Assembly: GCF_014836875.1 (NCBI RefSeq) | Contig: NZ_JACSQC010000002.1 | Location: forward strand, 202,834 to 266,833 | Direction of reading: 5' to 3' | Length of the DNA: 64,000 nucleotides | Source: Arthrobacter pullicola | Lineage (GTDB): Bacteria; Actinomycetota; Actinomycetes; Actinomycetales; Micrococcaceae | Shown here: one piece after another, positions 53,503-62,695 of the stretch | Numbering within the stretch: position 1 is the first letter of the stretch | Layout: each line of letters opens with the position of its first letter | Translations under genes and position numbers: made by a program | The notes under the pieces: model-generated | The model's database searches: none | The model's input: the letters and a program-made list of their open reading frames with translations, nothing else | What the model was told of the DNA's origin: nothing

Positions 53503-54819
53503 CTACTTCACTCCAAAGAAGGGACGGACGCCGGCAACAGCTGCCAGGAACGCATCGACGTCGTCGGTGGTGTTATACAAATACGTGCTCGCCCGGGTGC
53601 TCGAAACGAGTCCCAGCCGGCGGTGCAGCGGCTGCGCGCAGTGGTGTCCCACCCGCACGGCAATGCCCTTGTCATCGAGGAACTGACCGACGTCGTGCGA
53701 GTGGACGCCTTCGACGTCGAATGCTGCCAACCCAATCCGCTCAATCCCGGCAGCCGGGCCCAGCACCTTGATGCCCTCAATCTGCTCCAGTCCAGCCACC
53801 AGCCGCTGGCCCAGCTCTGCCTCCCAGGCGTGGACCCGGTCCATCCCGGTTTCCTGCAGGTAGTTCACCGCTGCGCCCAGGGCCATGGCCTGGGAGATCC
53901 GCTGTGTTCCCGCCTCGAAGCGCTGCGGAGCCGGAAGGTATTCTGCCTTGTCCATGGTGACCGTGGTGATCATGGACCCGCCGGTCAGGAAGGGCGGCAT
54001 GGCATTGAGCAGCCCGGACTTGCCGTACAGCACGCCGATCCCGGTGGGCCCCAGCATTTTGTGTCCGGAGAAAGCTGCGAAGTCAATGTCCAGGGCACGG
54101 ACATCCACGGGCAGATGCGGAACGGACTGGCAGGCATCCAGCACCACCAGGGCGCCGTGCCGGCGCGCCATCGTCACCAGTGTCTCTACCGGGTTGATGG
54201 TTCCCAGCACGTTGGAGGCATGCGTAAACGCCAGCACCTTGGTCCGTCCGGAGATCAGCTGCTCCGCTTCTTCGAGCCGAAGTGCACCGGAATCGTCCAC
54301 CGGGATCCAGCGCAGCGTGGCGCCGGTTCGGGCAGCGAGCTCCTGCCACGGAATGAGGTTGGCGTGGTGCTCCATCTCCGTCACCACTATCTCGTCACCG
54401 GGGCCCAGGACGAACCTGCCGGCGGCCTCTCCCCCGCGGCCAGCCGACGCATTCGAAAACGCATACGTGATCAGATTCAGGGCTTCGGTGGCGTTGGACG
54501 TCCACACGATTTCCTCCGGTGCAGCGTTGATGAACCCTGCGACCGTCCGGCGTGCATCCTCGAACACATCCGTTGCCGAAACGGCCAATGAGTGGGCGCC
54601 GCGGTGGACCGCTGAGTTGCGCTGTTCGTAGAATTCCTGCTCCGCCTCAATGACGCTGAGCGGATTCTGCGACGTGGCTCCGGAATCCAGGTAGACCAGC
54701 GGGTGGCCGTTGACCTGCTGGTGGAGGATCGGGAAGTCGTTGCGGATGCGCAGCACTTCGGCATTGTCCATCAGCCCTGCGGCGGGTTTGAGGGTGTCAG
54801 GCGTGGAAACCACGGGCAC
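53503..54819 (-). CDS. sufS: Cysteine desulfurase SufS
   Basis: 438 residues from a GTG at 54819 (MPVVSTPDTLKP), with AGGAGAG upstream; the frame from 54891 lacks support. PLP-dependent desulfurase that supplies sulfur for Fe-S clusters. Motifs: MEHHANLIPW, TKVLAFTHASNVLGT, PLP lysine in FSGHKMLGPTG, catalytic Cys in VRVGHHCAQPL with the following RAS.YLYNT (substrate-binding Arg). The N-terminus carries ~20 extra residues before the family start. Operon with sufU. Confidence 0.96.
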   Translation of the reverse strand: MPVVSTPDTLKPAAGLMDNAEVLRIRNDFPILHQQVNGHPLVYLDSGATSQNPLSVIEAEQEFYEQRNSAVHRGAHSLAVSATDVFEDARRTVAGFINAAPEEIVWTSNATEALNLITYAFSNASAGRGGEAAGRFVLGPGDEIVVTEMEHHANLIPWQELAARTGATLRWIPVDDSGALRLEEAEQLISGRTKVLAFTHASNVLGTINPVETLVTMARRHGALVVLDACQSVPHLPVDVRALDIDFAAFSGHKMLGPTGIGVLYGKSGLLNAMPPFLTGGSMITTVTMDKAEYLPAPQRFEAGTQRISQAMALGAAVNYLQETGMDRVHAWEAELGQRLVAGLEQIEGIKVLGPAAGIERIGLAAFDVEGVHSHDVGQFLDDKGIAVRVGHHCAQPLHRRLGLVSSTRASTYLYNTTDDVDAFLAAVAGVRPFFGVK

Positions 54820-55125
54820 GGATTTACTCTCCTTGGCTGGCCGTCGGGTCGCGCGTAGTGGCAAGTTGTGTCTAACTGCGCCATTACGCAACGTAAGTCT
54901 GTGCTAATCATCCCACTGCGGGCGAACGAACGCATCTGAGTCCGGCCTTAGTTGGTTGTTGATCCCGGTACGGGTGACATCCGGGAGCGGTGCAGGCCCT
55001 GGCATGCACCGCGCGTACAGCACCGGAAAAAGCAGGTATCTACCCGCCTTACCCTGCAGGGCAGGGAACGTTAGGTTCCATCACGGATACGTCACGAAGC
55101 AGTAGGCATCAGGGGGTTGGCAGAA
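54820..55125. other. Gene-free interval upstream of the propeller/LamG gene
   Basis: 306 nt between the divergent sufS and the giant secreted-protein gene. Inverted segments (TGCAGGCCC/TGCACC and CCTGCAGGGCAGG) are seen but no clear riboswitch, operator or small gene. Confidence 0.4.
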
Positions 55126-57372
55126 ATGCGTAGAAAAATCACTGCAGTCCTGGCCGGGGCGCTGCTTGCAGCCACGTCGCTCATCGGGCTGGCTCCTCCG
55201 GCCGGCGCCATCTCCCCGGGGGTCGCCTTCGCCGCCTCCAACCTGCCCACCTGGCAGACCAACGGAATCGTCTGGGCCATGGCCGAGTCCAAAGGCATCG
55301 TTTATGCCGGAGGCACCTTCACGGCTATCCGCCCGCCCGGAACCACCGCAGGCGCGGCCGGATCGGTCAGCGCCGTCAACTTTGCCGCCTTCAACGCCCA
55401 AACCGGAAATCCCACCAGCTGTTCCCTCTCGGTCACGGGCGGCAGCGCCACCGTCCGGGCACTTGATGTCTCGCCCGACGGACGCACCCTGTACATCGGC
55501 GGCAGCTTCGGAGCGGTAAATGGCGTCTCCACCACCCGCATAGCCGCCATCAACCTTCCCGCGTGCACGGTGAACACAAACTTCAAACCGGGTGCAGTCT
55601 CCGCCACAGTCCGGGCAATTGAAGCAACGAACACGGCCGTTTACTTTGGCGGCGACTTCAAAACAGTCGGCACCACCAACCGCGCCCGTGCTGCTGCTGT
55701 CTCGAACACCGGTGCGCTGCAGGCATGGGCCCCGGCAGCAGACCAGCCGGTACGGGCCCTGCATATCCCGGCGGGAAAGAACGTGGTGATTGCCGGGGGA
55801 GATTTCCTCACCATGAACTCGGCTGATTCAAAAGCGCTTGCAGTTGTAAACAACACCACCGGCGCCAACGTGCGGACCTATCCGAACTTCTTTATTCCCA
55901 AAACCTCCGTAGTGAAGTCCATCGACTCCGACGCCACCAGCTTCTACATCGGCAACGAAGGAACCGGCGGCGGGGTCTTCGACGGCCGGGCACGGTTCGA
56001 TCTGGGGACCTATTCCCAGGTCTGGCGAGACACCTGTCTCGGCGCAACCCAGGCTGTCTCCGTTTACGCCAAAACCCTGTACTCCGGCCATCACGCCCAC
56101 AACTGCGCCAGTATGAACTCCTTCACCGAAGGAGAGCGTGTGCACCTCAGCGCACAAAACGTCGACACCCCGTCCCCCATGCTGCAGTGGAACCCCATCA
56201 CCAACGACGGCCAGGGCGAAAAACTCGGTCCCCGGACCCTGGCCCACACCACCGCCGGAACCAACGACGTCCTCTGGGCCGGTGGCGAGTTCACCACCGT
56301 CAACGGCAAAGGCCAGCAGAGCCTGACCAGGTTCGGTCCCGGTCCCGGCACCGCCGGACCGGGAGCGCCCCAGCTGGTCAGCGGTGAATCCCGCGCTACC
56401 GGGCAGAACACCGTCCGCTGGCAGACCTCCTCCGATCCTGACGACTCGGACCTCACGTACAGTGTTTACCGAAACGGGTCCGCGACTGCGCTGGGAACCG
56501 TCAAGGCGTCCTCGCAATGGTGGAATCTCCCCCAGGCATCCTTCACCGACAAGACCGCGGCGCCGGGCACAACATACACCTACCGGGTCCGGGCGAGCGA
56601 TCCGAATGGCCATGTGGGTGCACTGTCAGCTCAGGTCTCGATCGCCACGGCTGGATCTGTACCCGCCTACCCGGCGGCGGTCCGGGCCGACGGAGCCACC
56701 ACATACTGGCGGCTGGGCGACACGTTTGCTGCGGCAGCGGACTCCTCCGCCGGGGATCGGATGGGCCTGCCGTTCGGCAAACCCACCATTGGCGGGGTTG
56801 CCGGCGTGCTTGCAGGGGACAGCAACAAGGCCACCTATTTCGACGGCGTTGATGATTTTGTCTATGGTCCGCAGCGGATCACGCCTCCAGCCGTGTACAG
56901 TGCCGAGGCCTGGTTCAAGACGAACACCACAACGGGCGGCAAGATTATGGGATTCGGCAACGGCCAACCCTGGCGGAACGGCAAAAATGCTGGTCTCAGC
57001 AATAACTATGGCCGGCACGTGTACATGACCAACGCGGGAAAACTGGTCTTCGGTGAATGGGCCAGCGGCGCCGCAAGAACGGTGGTCTCCTCCGCCAGCT
57101 ACAACAACAACGCCTGGCACCATGTGGTCGCCACGCAGGGTCCGGCGGGCATGACCCTGTACGTCGATGGCGTGAAGGTTGGGTCCAACACCGTGGCCGC
57201 GAGCCAGACCACCATCGGCTCCTGGCGGATCGGCGGAGACACCCTGACCACGGGCTGGCCCAGCGCTCCAACCAGCCGGTACTTCAAGGGCTCCATTGAC
57301 GAGTTTGCCGTTTACCCGACAGTGCTCACCGCTGCCCAAGCGGCCGCCCATAACCAGCTGGGGCGGAAGTAG
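55126..57372 (+). CDS. Secreted propeller-FN3-LamG protein, paralogue A
   Basis: 748 residues from an ATG at 55126 (MRRKITAVLAG), with AGGGGG upstream. Signal peptide ending PPAGA. Residues about 30-415 form a repeat-rich propeller-like domain with recurring blade ends (IVYAGGTFTAI, LYIGGSFGAVNGVSTTRIAAINL, VYFGGDFKTV, VVIAGGDFLTMNSAD). One FN3 module (about 430-520) and a LamG/concanavalin-like domain follow (about 530-748; FDGVDDFVYG, YSAEAWFKTNTT, WHHVVATQGPAGMTLYVDG). It is a close paralogue of the 1026-residue protein at 58714. LamG domains bind glycans or proteins. The gene borders the polysaccharide locus. Confidence 0.9.
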   Translation: MRRKITAVLAGALLAATSLIGLAPPAGAISPGVAFAASNLPTWQTNGIVWAMAESKGIVYAGGTFTAIRPPGTTAGAAGSVSAVNFAAFNAQTGNPTSCSLSVTGGSATVRALDVSPDGRTLYIGGSFGAVNGVSTTRIAAINLPACTVNTNFKPGAVSATVRAIEATNTAVYFGGDFKTVGTTNRARAAAVSNTGALQAWAPAADQPVRALHIPAGKNVVIAGGDFLTMNSADSKALAVVNNTTGANVRTYPNFFIPKTSVVKSIDSDATSFYIGNEGTGGGVFDGRARFDLGTYSQVWRDTCLGATQAVSVYAKTLYSGHHAHNCASMNSFTEGERVHLSAQNVDTPSPMLQWNPITNDGQGEKLGPRTLAHTTAGTNDVLWAGGEFTTVNGKGQQSLTRFGPGPGTAGPGAPQLVSGESRATGQNTVRWQTSSDPDDSDLTYSVYRNGSATALGTVKASSQWWNLPQASFTDKTAAPGTTYTYRVRASDPNGHVGALSAQVSIATAGSVPAYPAAVRADGATTYWRLGDTFAAAADSSAGDRMGLPFGKPTIGGVAGVLAGDSNKATYFDGVDDFVYGPQRITPPAVYSAEAWFKTNTTTGGKIMGFGNGQPWRNGKNAGLSNNYGRHVYMTNAGKLVFGEWASGAARTVVSSASYNNNAWHHVVATQGPAGMTLYVDGVKVGSNTVAASQTTIGSWRIGGDTLTTGWPSAPTSRYFKGSIDEFAVYPTVLTAAQAAAHNQLGRK

Positions 57373-57392
57373 GTCCATGCCGGCAGCCGCCC

Positions 57393-57908
57393 TTGTCTAG
57401 TTCCAGACCGCGCCGGAGTCCGCCGCCCGGGAACCGTGCGCGGGCGGGGTGCCGAACCCGGATCCGGAGACCGGCAGTGGTCCTGTGGCTCTGCGCGGTG
57501 GGGGCTGCCGGAGTGGTGACCGCCATCCTGCTGAACCCGACTCCGGTGGACCGTCCGGTTTACGGCCATGTGCTCAAGGCCCTTGCCTGGCTGCAGGCCC
57601 GCGGTGTCCCCAGCTGGGTGACTTACGACGACGTCGAGCGGCTGGCCAACGTGGCGCTGTTCATTTTGCCCGGCTTGCTGGTGTCCCTGCTTCTGGCCAG
57701 GAAACGGTGGTGGCTGGCGCTGGCCCTGTGCCTCGGGCTCTCCGCCGCTATGGAACTGGCTCAGCACCTGTTCCTCCCGGAACGCTCCGCCAGCAGTGTC
57801 GACGTGCTGCTCAACGGCGCCGGGGCGCTGATCGGCGTTCTGCTGGGCTCCGCGCTTCGAAACCTGGGTGCGGCCCGGCGGCTTAGGCGGACGTGCCGCC
57901 AAGGCTAG
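57393..57908 (+). CDS. VanZ family membrane protein
   Basis: 171 residues from a TTG at 57393, since no ATG is in frame; GTG at 57477 would shorten it by 28 residues. Four hydrophobic helices. Motifs NPTPVDRPVYGHVLKALAWL, then ANVALFILPGLLVSLLL, AMELAQHLFLPERSASSVDVLLNGAGALIGVLL match VanZ. VanZ domains are linked to teicoplanin resistance in enterococci, but most actinobacterial members have unknown envelope roles. It lies 20 nt after the propeller/LamG gene and may be cotranscribed. Confidence 0.82.
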   Translation: MSSSRPRRSPPPGNRARAGCRTRIRRPAVVLWLCAVGAAGVVTAILLNPTPVDRPVYGHVLKALAWLQARGVPSWVTYDDVERLANVALFILPGLLVSLLLARKRWWLALALCLGLSAAMELAQHLFLPERSASSVDVLLNGAGALIGVLLGSALRNLGAARRLRRTCRQG

Positions 57909-58018
57909 GGCTTACCCCCTGTTGTCCGGCCCGGTGCGCGCCTGGACCAGCCAGCGGTCCCGGGCGCGCGTGCCGCCGGCTCAAACCGGATTTGCTTCCC
58001 TCCGCGGAAAACCGCGCT

Positions 58019-58471
58019 TCAGGCGTTCCGGACGGCGTTTCCGCCGCGTCCGCCGTCAAGCAGTGTCAGAGCCTTCCGGAGCACGCTGGAAGAGGTGGTG
58101 GCGGTGTACGGGAGGTAGACGACCTCCACCTTGATCCGGGCCATATCCCGTTCCAGCCGGTCGCCCTTCCCCGTGCCCCGCCAGTCATCGCCCTTGAAAA
58201 ACACGTTAAAACCCACTTCGGCCCAGGTTTCGGCTTTGTTGATGTGCTCGTCCACCACCACGTCATCCACGAAGCGGATGCTGCGAACAATTTCCAGCCG
58301 TTCCGCGAGCGGAACCACGGGAGTCGTGCCTTTGAGCCTTTCAGACATTCCGGGGGAAGCGACGCCGGCAATCAGGTAATCGCACCGGCTCCGCGCATGC
58401 CGGAGCAGATTCAAGTGCCCGATATGAAAAAGGTCGTAAACGCCAGAGGCGTAGCCGATCCGAACCGCCAT
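58019..58471 (-). CDS. Glycerol-3-phosphate cytidylyltransferase (TagD-like)
   Basis: 150 residues. Nucleotidyltransferase fold: HxGH motif HIGH (residues 16-19) in YDLFHIGHLNLL, AERLEIVRSIRFVDDVV, FFKGDDWRGTGK, and the C-terminal YTATTSSSVLRKAL in the place of the usual R-T-x-G-I-S-T-T/S. It makes CDP-glycerol or a related CDP-activated alcohol for teichoic-acid-like or capsular polymers. It overlaps the Pro-rich end of no other gene. Single minus-strand gene between the two LamG paralogues. Confidence 0.9.
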   Translation of the reverse strand: MAVRIGYASGVYDLFHIGHLNLLRHARSRCDYLIAGVASPGMSERLKGTTPVVPLAERLEIVRSIRFVDDVVVDEHINKAETWAEVGFNVFFKGDDWRGTGKGDRLERDMARIKVEVVYLPYTATTSSSVLRKALTLLDGGRGGNAVRNA

Positions 58472-58713
58472 GTGTTCAACCCCCAGATGTGGTGTGGTAC
58501 CCGATCATCTTGGGGTGCGCGCAGGCGGCGGTAAAGCGGTCTTGGGGTATTCAAGTAGGGTTCCCGCAAACACGAGTACCGCCCGTATTTGCACAGGGTA
58601 GCGGGGCACCGGATTCGGGTAGGGCCCACCGTAGGGCGCATCTGGGGCCGCCGCTACGATTCGAGTCAGTTTCGGGCCGTGGGCCCGTCCCCAGTACACG
58701 AGGCGGTTGAGCC

Positions 58714-61700
58714 GTGCAGAAGAAAATTGCGGCGATGTTCTCCATCGCGGCCCTGTCTGCGACAGCAGTAATTGGCGTGGCGGCGCCGGCGTCGGCGCTG
58801 TCCCCCGGCGTCGGGTTCAGCGCGGTTGCGCTGCCCACCTGGCAGACAAACGGCATCGTCTGGTCAGTCGCAGAGTCCGGCGGCGTGATGTACGCCGGCG
58901 GCACCTTCAGTCAGATCCGTCCACCGGGCACCGCCGCCAACAGCACCCAGGCCCGGGCCGCAGTGAACTTTGCCGCCTTTGATGCCTACACCGGTAACCC
59001 GACGTCATGCGCTTTGTCCTTCACCGGCGGCACCGGAACCACGGTCCGTGCCATCGATGTCTCCCCCGACGGGAAGAAGCTCTATGTGGGCGGCAACTTC
59101 ACCAACGTCAACGGCGTCTCCGCCAACCGCCTGGCCGCCATCAACCTGCCCGGATGCACAGTGGACACCGGTTTCCGCCCCGGCTCCATATCCGCCACTG
59201 TCCGGGCCATTGCTGCCACGGCCGACACCGTTTATTTCGGTGGCGACTTTCTAAACGTCAACGGTACGCCCCGCAGCAGCTTTGCCGCTGTCAGCACCAC
59301 CGGTGCCCTGCGCCCGTGGGCCCCGCAGGTCGACGCGGTGGGACGGGCGGTCGACGTCCCTGAAGGCCGCAGTGCTGTCCTGATCGGCGGCGACTTCAGC
59401 ACCGTCAACGGGGCGGATTCCAAGGCAATGGCCGTGGTGGACACCAGCACGGGTGCCAGCGTGCGCACCTACCCCACCCGTGAGTACATTCCGCGGACAG
59501 CCGTTATCAAGGACATCACCAGCGACGGCAGCGACTTCTACATTGCCGGCGAAGGCACCGGCCCCACCTCCTTCGACGGCCGTGCCCGCCTGTCCCTGGA
59601 CAACAACTACGAACAGGTCTGGAAGGATACCTGCCAGGGGGCAACCCAGACGGTGCTGCCCTACAACGGAGTGCTTTACTCCGGGCACCACGTCCACGAC
59701 TGCTCGGCCATGGGCGGTTTTTCCGACGGCAACCGCCGGCACCTCTCCGCGCAGGACGTGGACAACCCGTACCCCTTCCTTGGCTGGAGCCCGGACACCA
59801 ACGGCGGCACCGGTGAAGGAATCGGTCCGCGGGCCATGGCCATGACCAAAGCGGCCAGCAACAACGTGCTGTGGGTGGCCGGCGAGTTTACCGCAGCCAA
59901 CGGCTCCCCGCAGCAGGGGCTGACCCGGTTCGGTCCGGGTCCGGGCTCGGCCGCGCCCAGCACCCCGGCAACGGTCAGCGTCTCCAGCCTGTCAGCCGGA
60001 GAAAACACCATCCGGTGGCGCCAGAGCATCGACAACGATGACTCCGACCTGACGTACAGCATCTTCCGCAACGGTTCCTCCACACCGCTGGGCACCGTTT
60101 CCGGCAGCTCCACCTGGTTCGATGCCCCGCAGCTGTCCTTTACCGACACCACCGCGCGTCCGGGAACGGCGTACTCCTACCGGGTCCGGGCCAGCGACGG
60201 CACCAATACCAGCGCCCTCTCGGCGCAGGTATCGGTCACCACGGCCACGGAGTCCCATCCGTATCCGGCAGCAGTCCTGCGTGACGGAGCCAACACGTAC
60301 TGGCGCCTGGACGACGCCACCGCCGCCGCTCCTGCAGACAGCTCCTCAGGCAACAACCGCGGCCTTCCCTACGGCTCGCCTGTGACCGCAGGAACACCGG
60401 GAGCCGTATCCGGCAGCACGGCAGCAGTGTTCGACGGCGTCGATGACCAGGTCTCCGGGCAGCAGCGCTACGCGGCGCCCACCACCTACACCGCGGAAGC
60501 CTGGTTCAAGACCAGCACCACCCGCGGCGGGGAGATCTTCGGTTTCGCCTCCGGCCAGCCCAACCGCCGTGCCGACCGCAACTCCAGCGGCACCGTGGAC
60601 CGCAGTCTGTATATGACCAACACCGGCACGCTGGCCTTCGCCGTCCTCAACCCCGCCAACACGCTGGTTGCACCCGCCACGTCCGCCACCTACAACGACG
60701 ACGCCTGGCACCACGCCGTAGTTAGCCAGACGGAGACAGGCTGGACCCTGTACGTCGATGGCGAGGTGGCGGCGAGGGGCGACACGCCAGCAGTCCAAAC
60801 CTACAAAGGGTCCTGGCGGATCGGCGGAGACAGCCTGAATTTCCGCTGGCCCAACCGTCCCGCCAGTGGTTACCTCGCCGGGTCCATTGACGAGTTCGCC
60901 GCGTATCCGACGGCGCTCAGCGCGGCGCAGGTTGCGCAGCACTTCGCTGCCGGAACCGGCGGCGCGGGACCCGAACCGGTACCCGATACCACAGCGCCGT
61001 CAACAGTCCCCGGTGCAACGGCAACGGTGGATGACACCACCGCCACCCTGCGCTGGGAAGCTGCCACGGACAACGTGGGCGTAACCGGATACCAGGTGCA
61101 CCGTGCCACCACGGACGGGTTTGAACCCACAGAAACAACGCTGCTCACCACCGCCGGAGCCTCCGTTCTCTCCTACACGGACGCCGCCCTGGCCCCGGGG
61201 ACCTACTACTACCGGGTGCGGGCAGTGGACGAAGCCGGCAACACCGGCCCGGCCTCCGCGCAGGCAGCCGCCACCGTGGCCGGCGCACCGCCGGTGGACC
61301 CGGTGACCCTGGCCCTCACGCCCACCGCCGACACCTATGTCAATCAGGGGGCGCCGGGCACGGTCCACGGCTCAGCCACCTCGATGGCCTCCCGTGGAAG
61401 CCTCGCCTACACGTCCTATCTGCGGTTCTCCGCAGGAACCGGGGTGCCACCCGGCATGCGGCTGGTCTCGGCCACCCTGCGCCTGTACACCACATCGGAC
61501 AGCTTCGGCGGTTCCCTGGACACGCACACCGTCCATCCGGTGGAAGGGACGTGGGCGGAAGCGACCACCACCTACAACAACCGGCCCGCCCTCGCCGCTG
61601 CACTGCTTGGCAGCGCAGCACCGGTGGCGGTCAACACGCCGTACTCGGTGCATCTGGATGCCGCGGCCATCTCGGCCATGCTGTCCGGTTCCATCGACCT

Positions 61701-61794
61701 GGGAATCACCAGTGTGGGCACCGACAACGCCTGGTTCTACACCAAGGAAGCCTCCTCCACGAGGCGCCCGGTGCTGACCCTGGTTTTCGAATAG
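58714..61794 (+). CDS. Secreted propeller-FN3-LamG-FN3-DNRLRE protein, paralogue B
   Basis: 1026 residues from a GTG at 58714 (VQKKIAAMFSIAALS). Signal peptide ending APASA. Same propeller as paralogue A (PGVGFSAVALPTWQTNGIVW, LYVGGNFTNVNGVSANRLAAINL), FN3 (about 440-530), LamG (about 540-750; FDGVDDQVSG, YTAEAWFKTSTT, GGEIFGFASGQ, WHHAVVSQTETGWTLYVDGE), then a second FN3 (about 770-860) and a DNRLRE-type jelly-roll domain (about 865-1026; PTADTYVNQGAPGTVHGSA, LRLYTTSD, DNAWFYTKEASSTRRPVLTLVF). A carbohydrate-binding surface protein, larger than paralogue A by the C-terminal two domains. Terminator not clear; a lipoprotein gene follows 98 nt later. Confidence 0.9.
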   Translation: MQKKIAAMFSIAALSATAVIGVAAPASALSPGVGFSAVALPTWQTNGIVWSVAESGGVMYAGGTFSQIRPPGTAANSTQARAAVNFAAFDAYTGNPTSCALSFTGGTGTTVRAIDVSPDGKKLYVGGNFTNVNGVSANRLAAINLPGCTVDTGFRPGSISATVRAIAATADTVYFGGDFLNVNGTPRSSFAAVSTTGALRPWAPQVDAVGRAVDVPEGRSAVLIGGDFSTVNGADSKAMAVVDTSTGASVRTYPTREYIPRTAVIKDITSDGSDFYIAGEGTGPTSFDGRARLSLDNNYEQVWKDTCQGATQTVLPYNGVLYSGHHVHDCSAMGGFSDGNRRHLSAQDVDNPYPFLGWSPDTNGGTGEGIGPRAMAMTKAASNNVLWVAGEFTAANGSPQQGLTRFGPGPGSAAPSTPATVSVSSLSAGENTIRWRQSIDNDDSDLTYSIFRNGSSTPLGTVSGSSTWFDAPQLSFTDTTARPGTAYSYRVRASDGTNTSALSAQVSVTTATESHPYPAAVLRDGANTYWRLDDATAAAPADSSSGNNRGLPYGSPVTAGTPGAVSGSTAAVFDGVDDQVSGQQRYAAPTTYTAEAWFKTSTTRGGEIFGFASGQPNRRADRNSSGTVDRSLYMTNTGTLAFAVLNPANTLVAPATSATYNDDAWHHAVVSQTETGWTLYVDGEVAARGDTPAVQTYKGSWRIGGDSLNFRWPNRPASGYLAGSIDEFAAYPTALSAAQVAQHFAAGTGGAGPEPVPDTTAPSTVPGATATVDDTTATLRWEAATDNVGVTGYQVHRATTDGFEPTETTLLTTAGASVLSYTDAALAPGTYYYRVRAVDEAGNTGPASAQAAATVAGAPPVDPVTLALTPTADTYVNQGAPGTVHGSATSMASRGSLAYTSYLRFSAGTGVPPGMRLVSATLRLYTTSDSFGGSLDTHTVHPVEGTWAEATTTYNNRPALAAALLGSAAPVAVNTPYSVHLDAAAISAMLSGSIDLGITSVGTDNAWFYTKEASSTRRPVLTLVFE

Positions 61795-61892
61795 TCACCG
61801 CAGCAACTACATCCATCCGACCTTCGATCCCGGCATCCCAGGAGTGCATCATCCCGCCGACCGGTTCCACCTTCGATTAGAAAGCTCAGGCT

Positions 61893-62636
61893 ATGAAATC
61901 TGGTCTCAAACCTCCGTCACGATCCAGGCGGGTGCCTGGTCTGCTGCTGGTGCCTCTGCTGACACTTGGCCTGGCGTCCGGGTGCAGCTTCACCGAGCCG
62001 GCCACCGACACCGCCCCCGCGGCATCGCCGTCGCCATCCGCCTCCAGCTCCGGTTCCGGCAAAGCCAAGCCCTCCAAATCATCCTCTGCCTCCGCTTCTC
62101 CCGTGGAAGGTGGTGCGGAGACCCAGGAAGATGCGGAGGCCGTGGTCCAGTCCCCGCAGCCTGCACCGGAACCGGAATTTGATGCAGCGCAGGAACAGTT
62201 CCTCCAGGACAAGGTCCCGGAGGGCAACGATCCCAACGCCATTCTCCAGGTGGGTCAGGAGCACTGCGACCAGCTGACCAGTGCCAACGCCCTGGACGGT
62301 GAGGCCGTGCTCAGCGAGCTGATCATGAAGCCCTCAAAAGACACGTCCGACGCGATCGTGTCCCTCTGCCCGGGTCTGCTTCCCGTCCTGGAAGCTGCCG
62401 CTCTCGGGTTCCCGGACGGCGTTTTCGCCGTCGGTGAAGCTGCACCGTGGGCTGAGGAACCCTCCGTTGCGCCCGGCACCTACCGTGCCTACGGCATGTC
62501 GACGGAATGCGGCATCTCCGTATACGCGGGCAGCGGGGACCTCATCGGATCCTTCGACGGAACCCAACCTGTAACTGTCGGCGCGGATGCCGCCCGCGTG
62601 GAATCGACCCAGTGCTATTCGTGGTCCCGCGCATGA
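61893..62636 (+). CDS. Lipoprotein with DUF732-like region
   Basis: 247 residues. Lipobox LASGC (cleavage before Cys about residue 31), then a Ser/Pro/Glu-rich linker (about 35-95). The mature core (FDAAQEQFLQDKVPEG, AILQVGQEHCDQLTSANAL, IVSLCPGLLPVLEAAALG) resembles the Asp/Cys-containing helices of DUF732 proteins. The last ~75 residues are a small beta domain with two Cys (GMSTECGISVYAG, ESTQCYSW). Located directly before the BY-kinase gene, so possibly part of the polysaccharide export locus. Role unknown. Confidence 0.75.
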   Translation: MKSGLKPPSRSRRVPGLLLVPLLTLGLASGCSFTEPATDTAPAASPSPSASSSGSGKAKPSKSSSASASPVEGGAETQEDAEAVVQSPQPAPEPEFDAAQEQFLQDKVPEGNDPNAILQVGQEHCDQLTSANALDGEAVLSELIMKPSKDTSDAIVSLCPGLLPVLEAAALGFPDGVFAVGEAAPWAEEPSVAPGTYRAYGMSTECGISVYAGSGDLIGSFDGTQPVTVGADAARVESTQCYSWSRA

Positions 62637-62695
62637 TTTTCCGGTCTCAGAACTGTCTTGCTTTATAAATGCCTATCCTAGGGAAGGGGTAACCA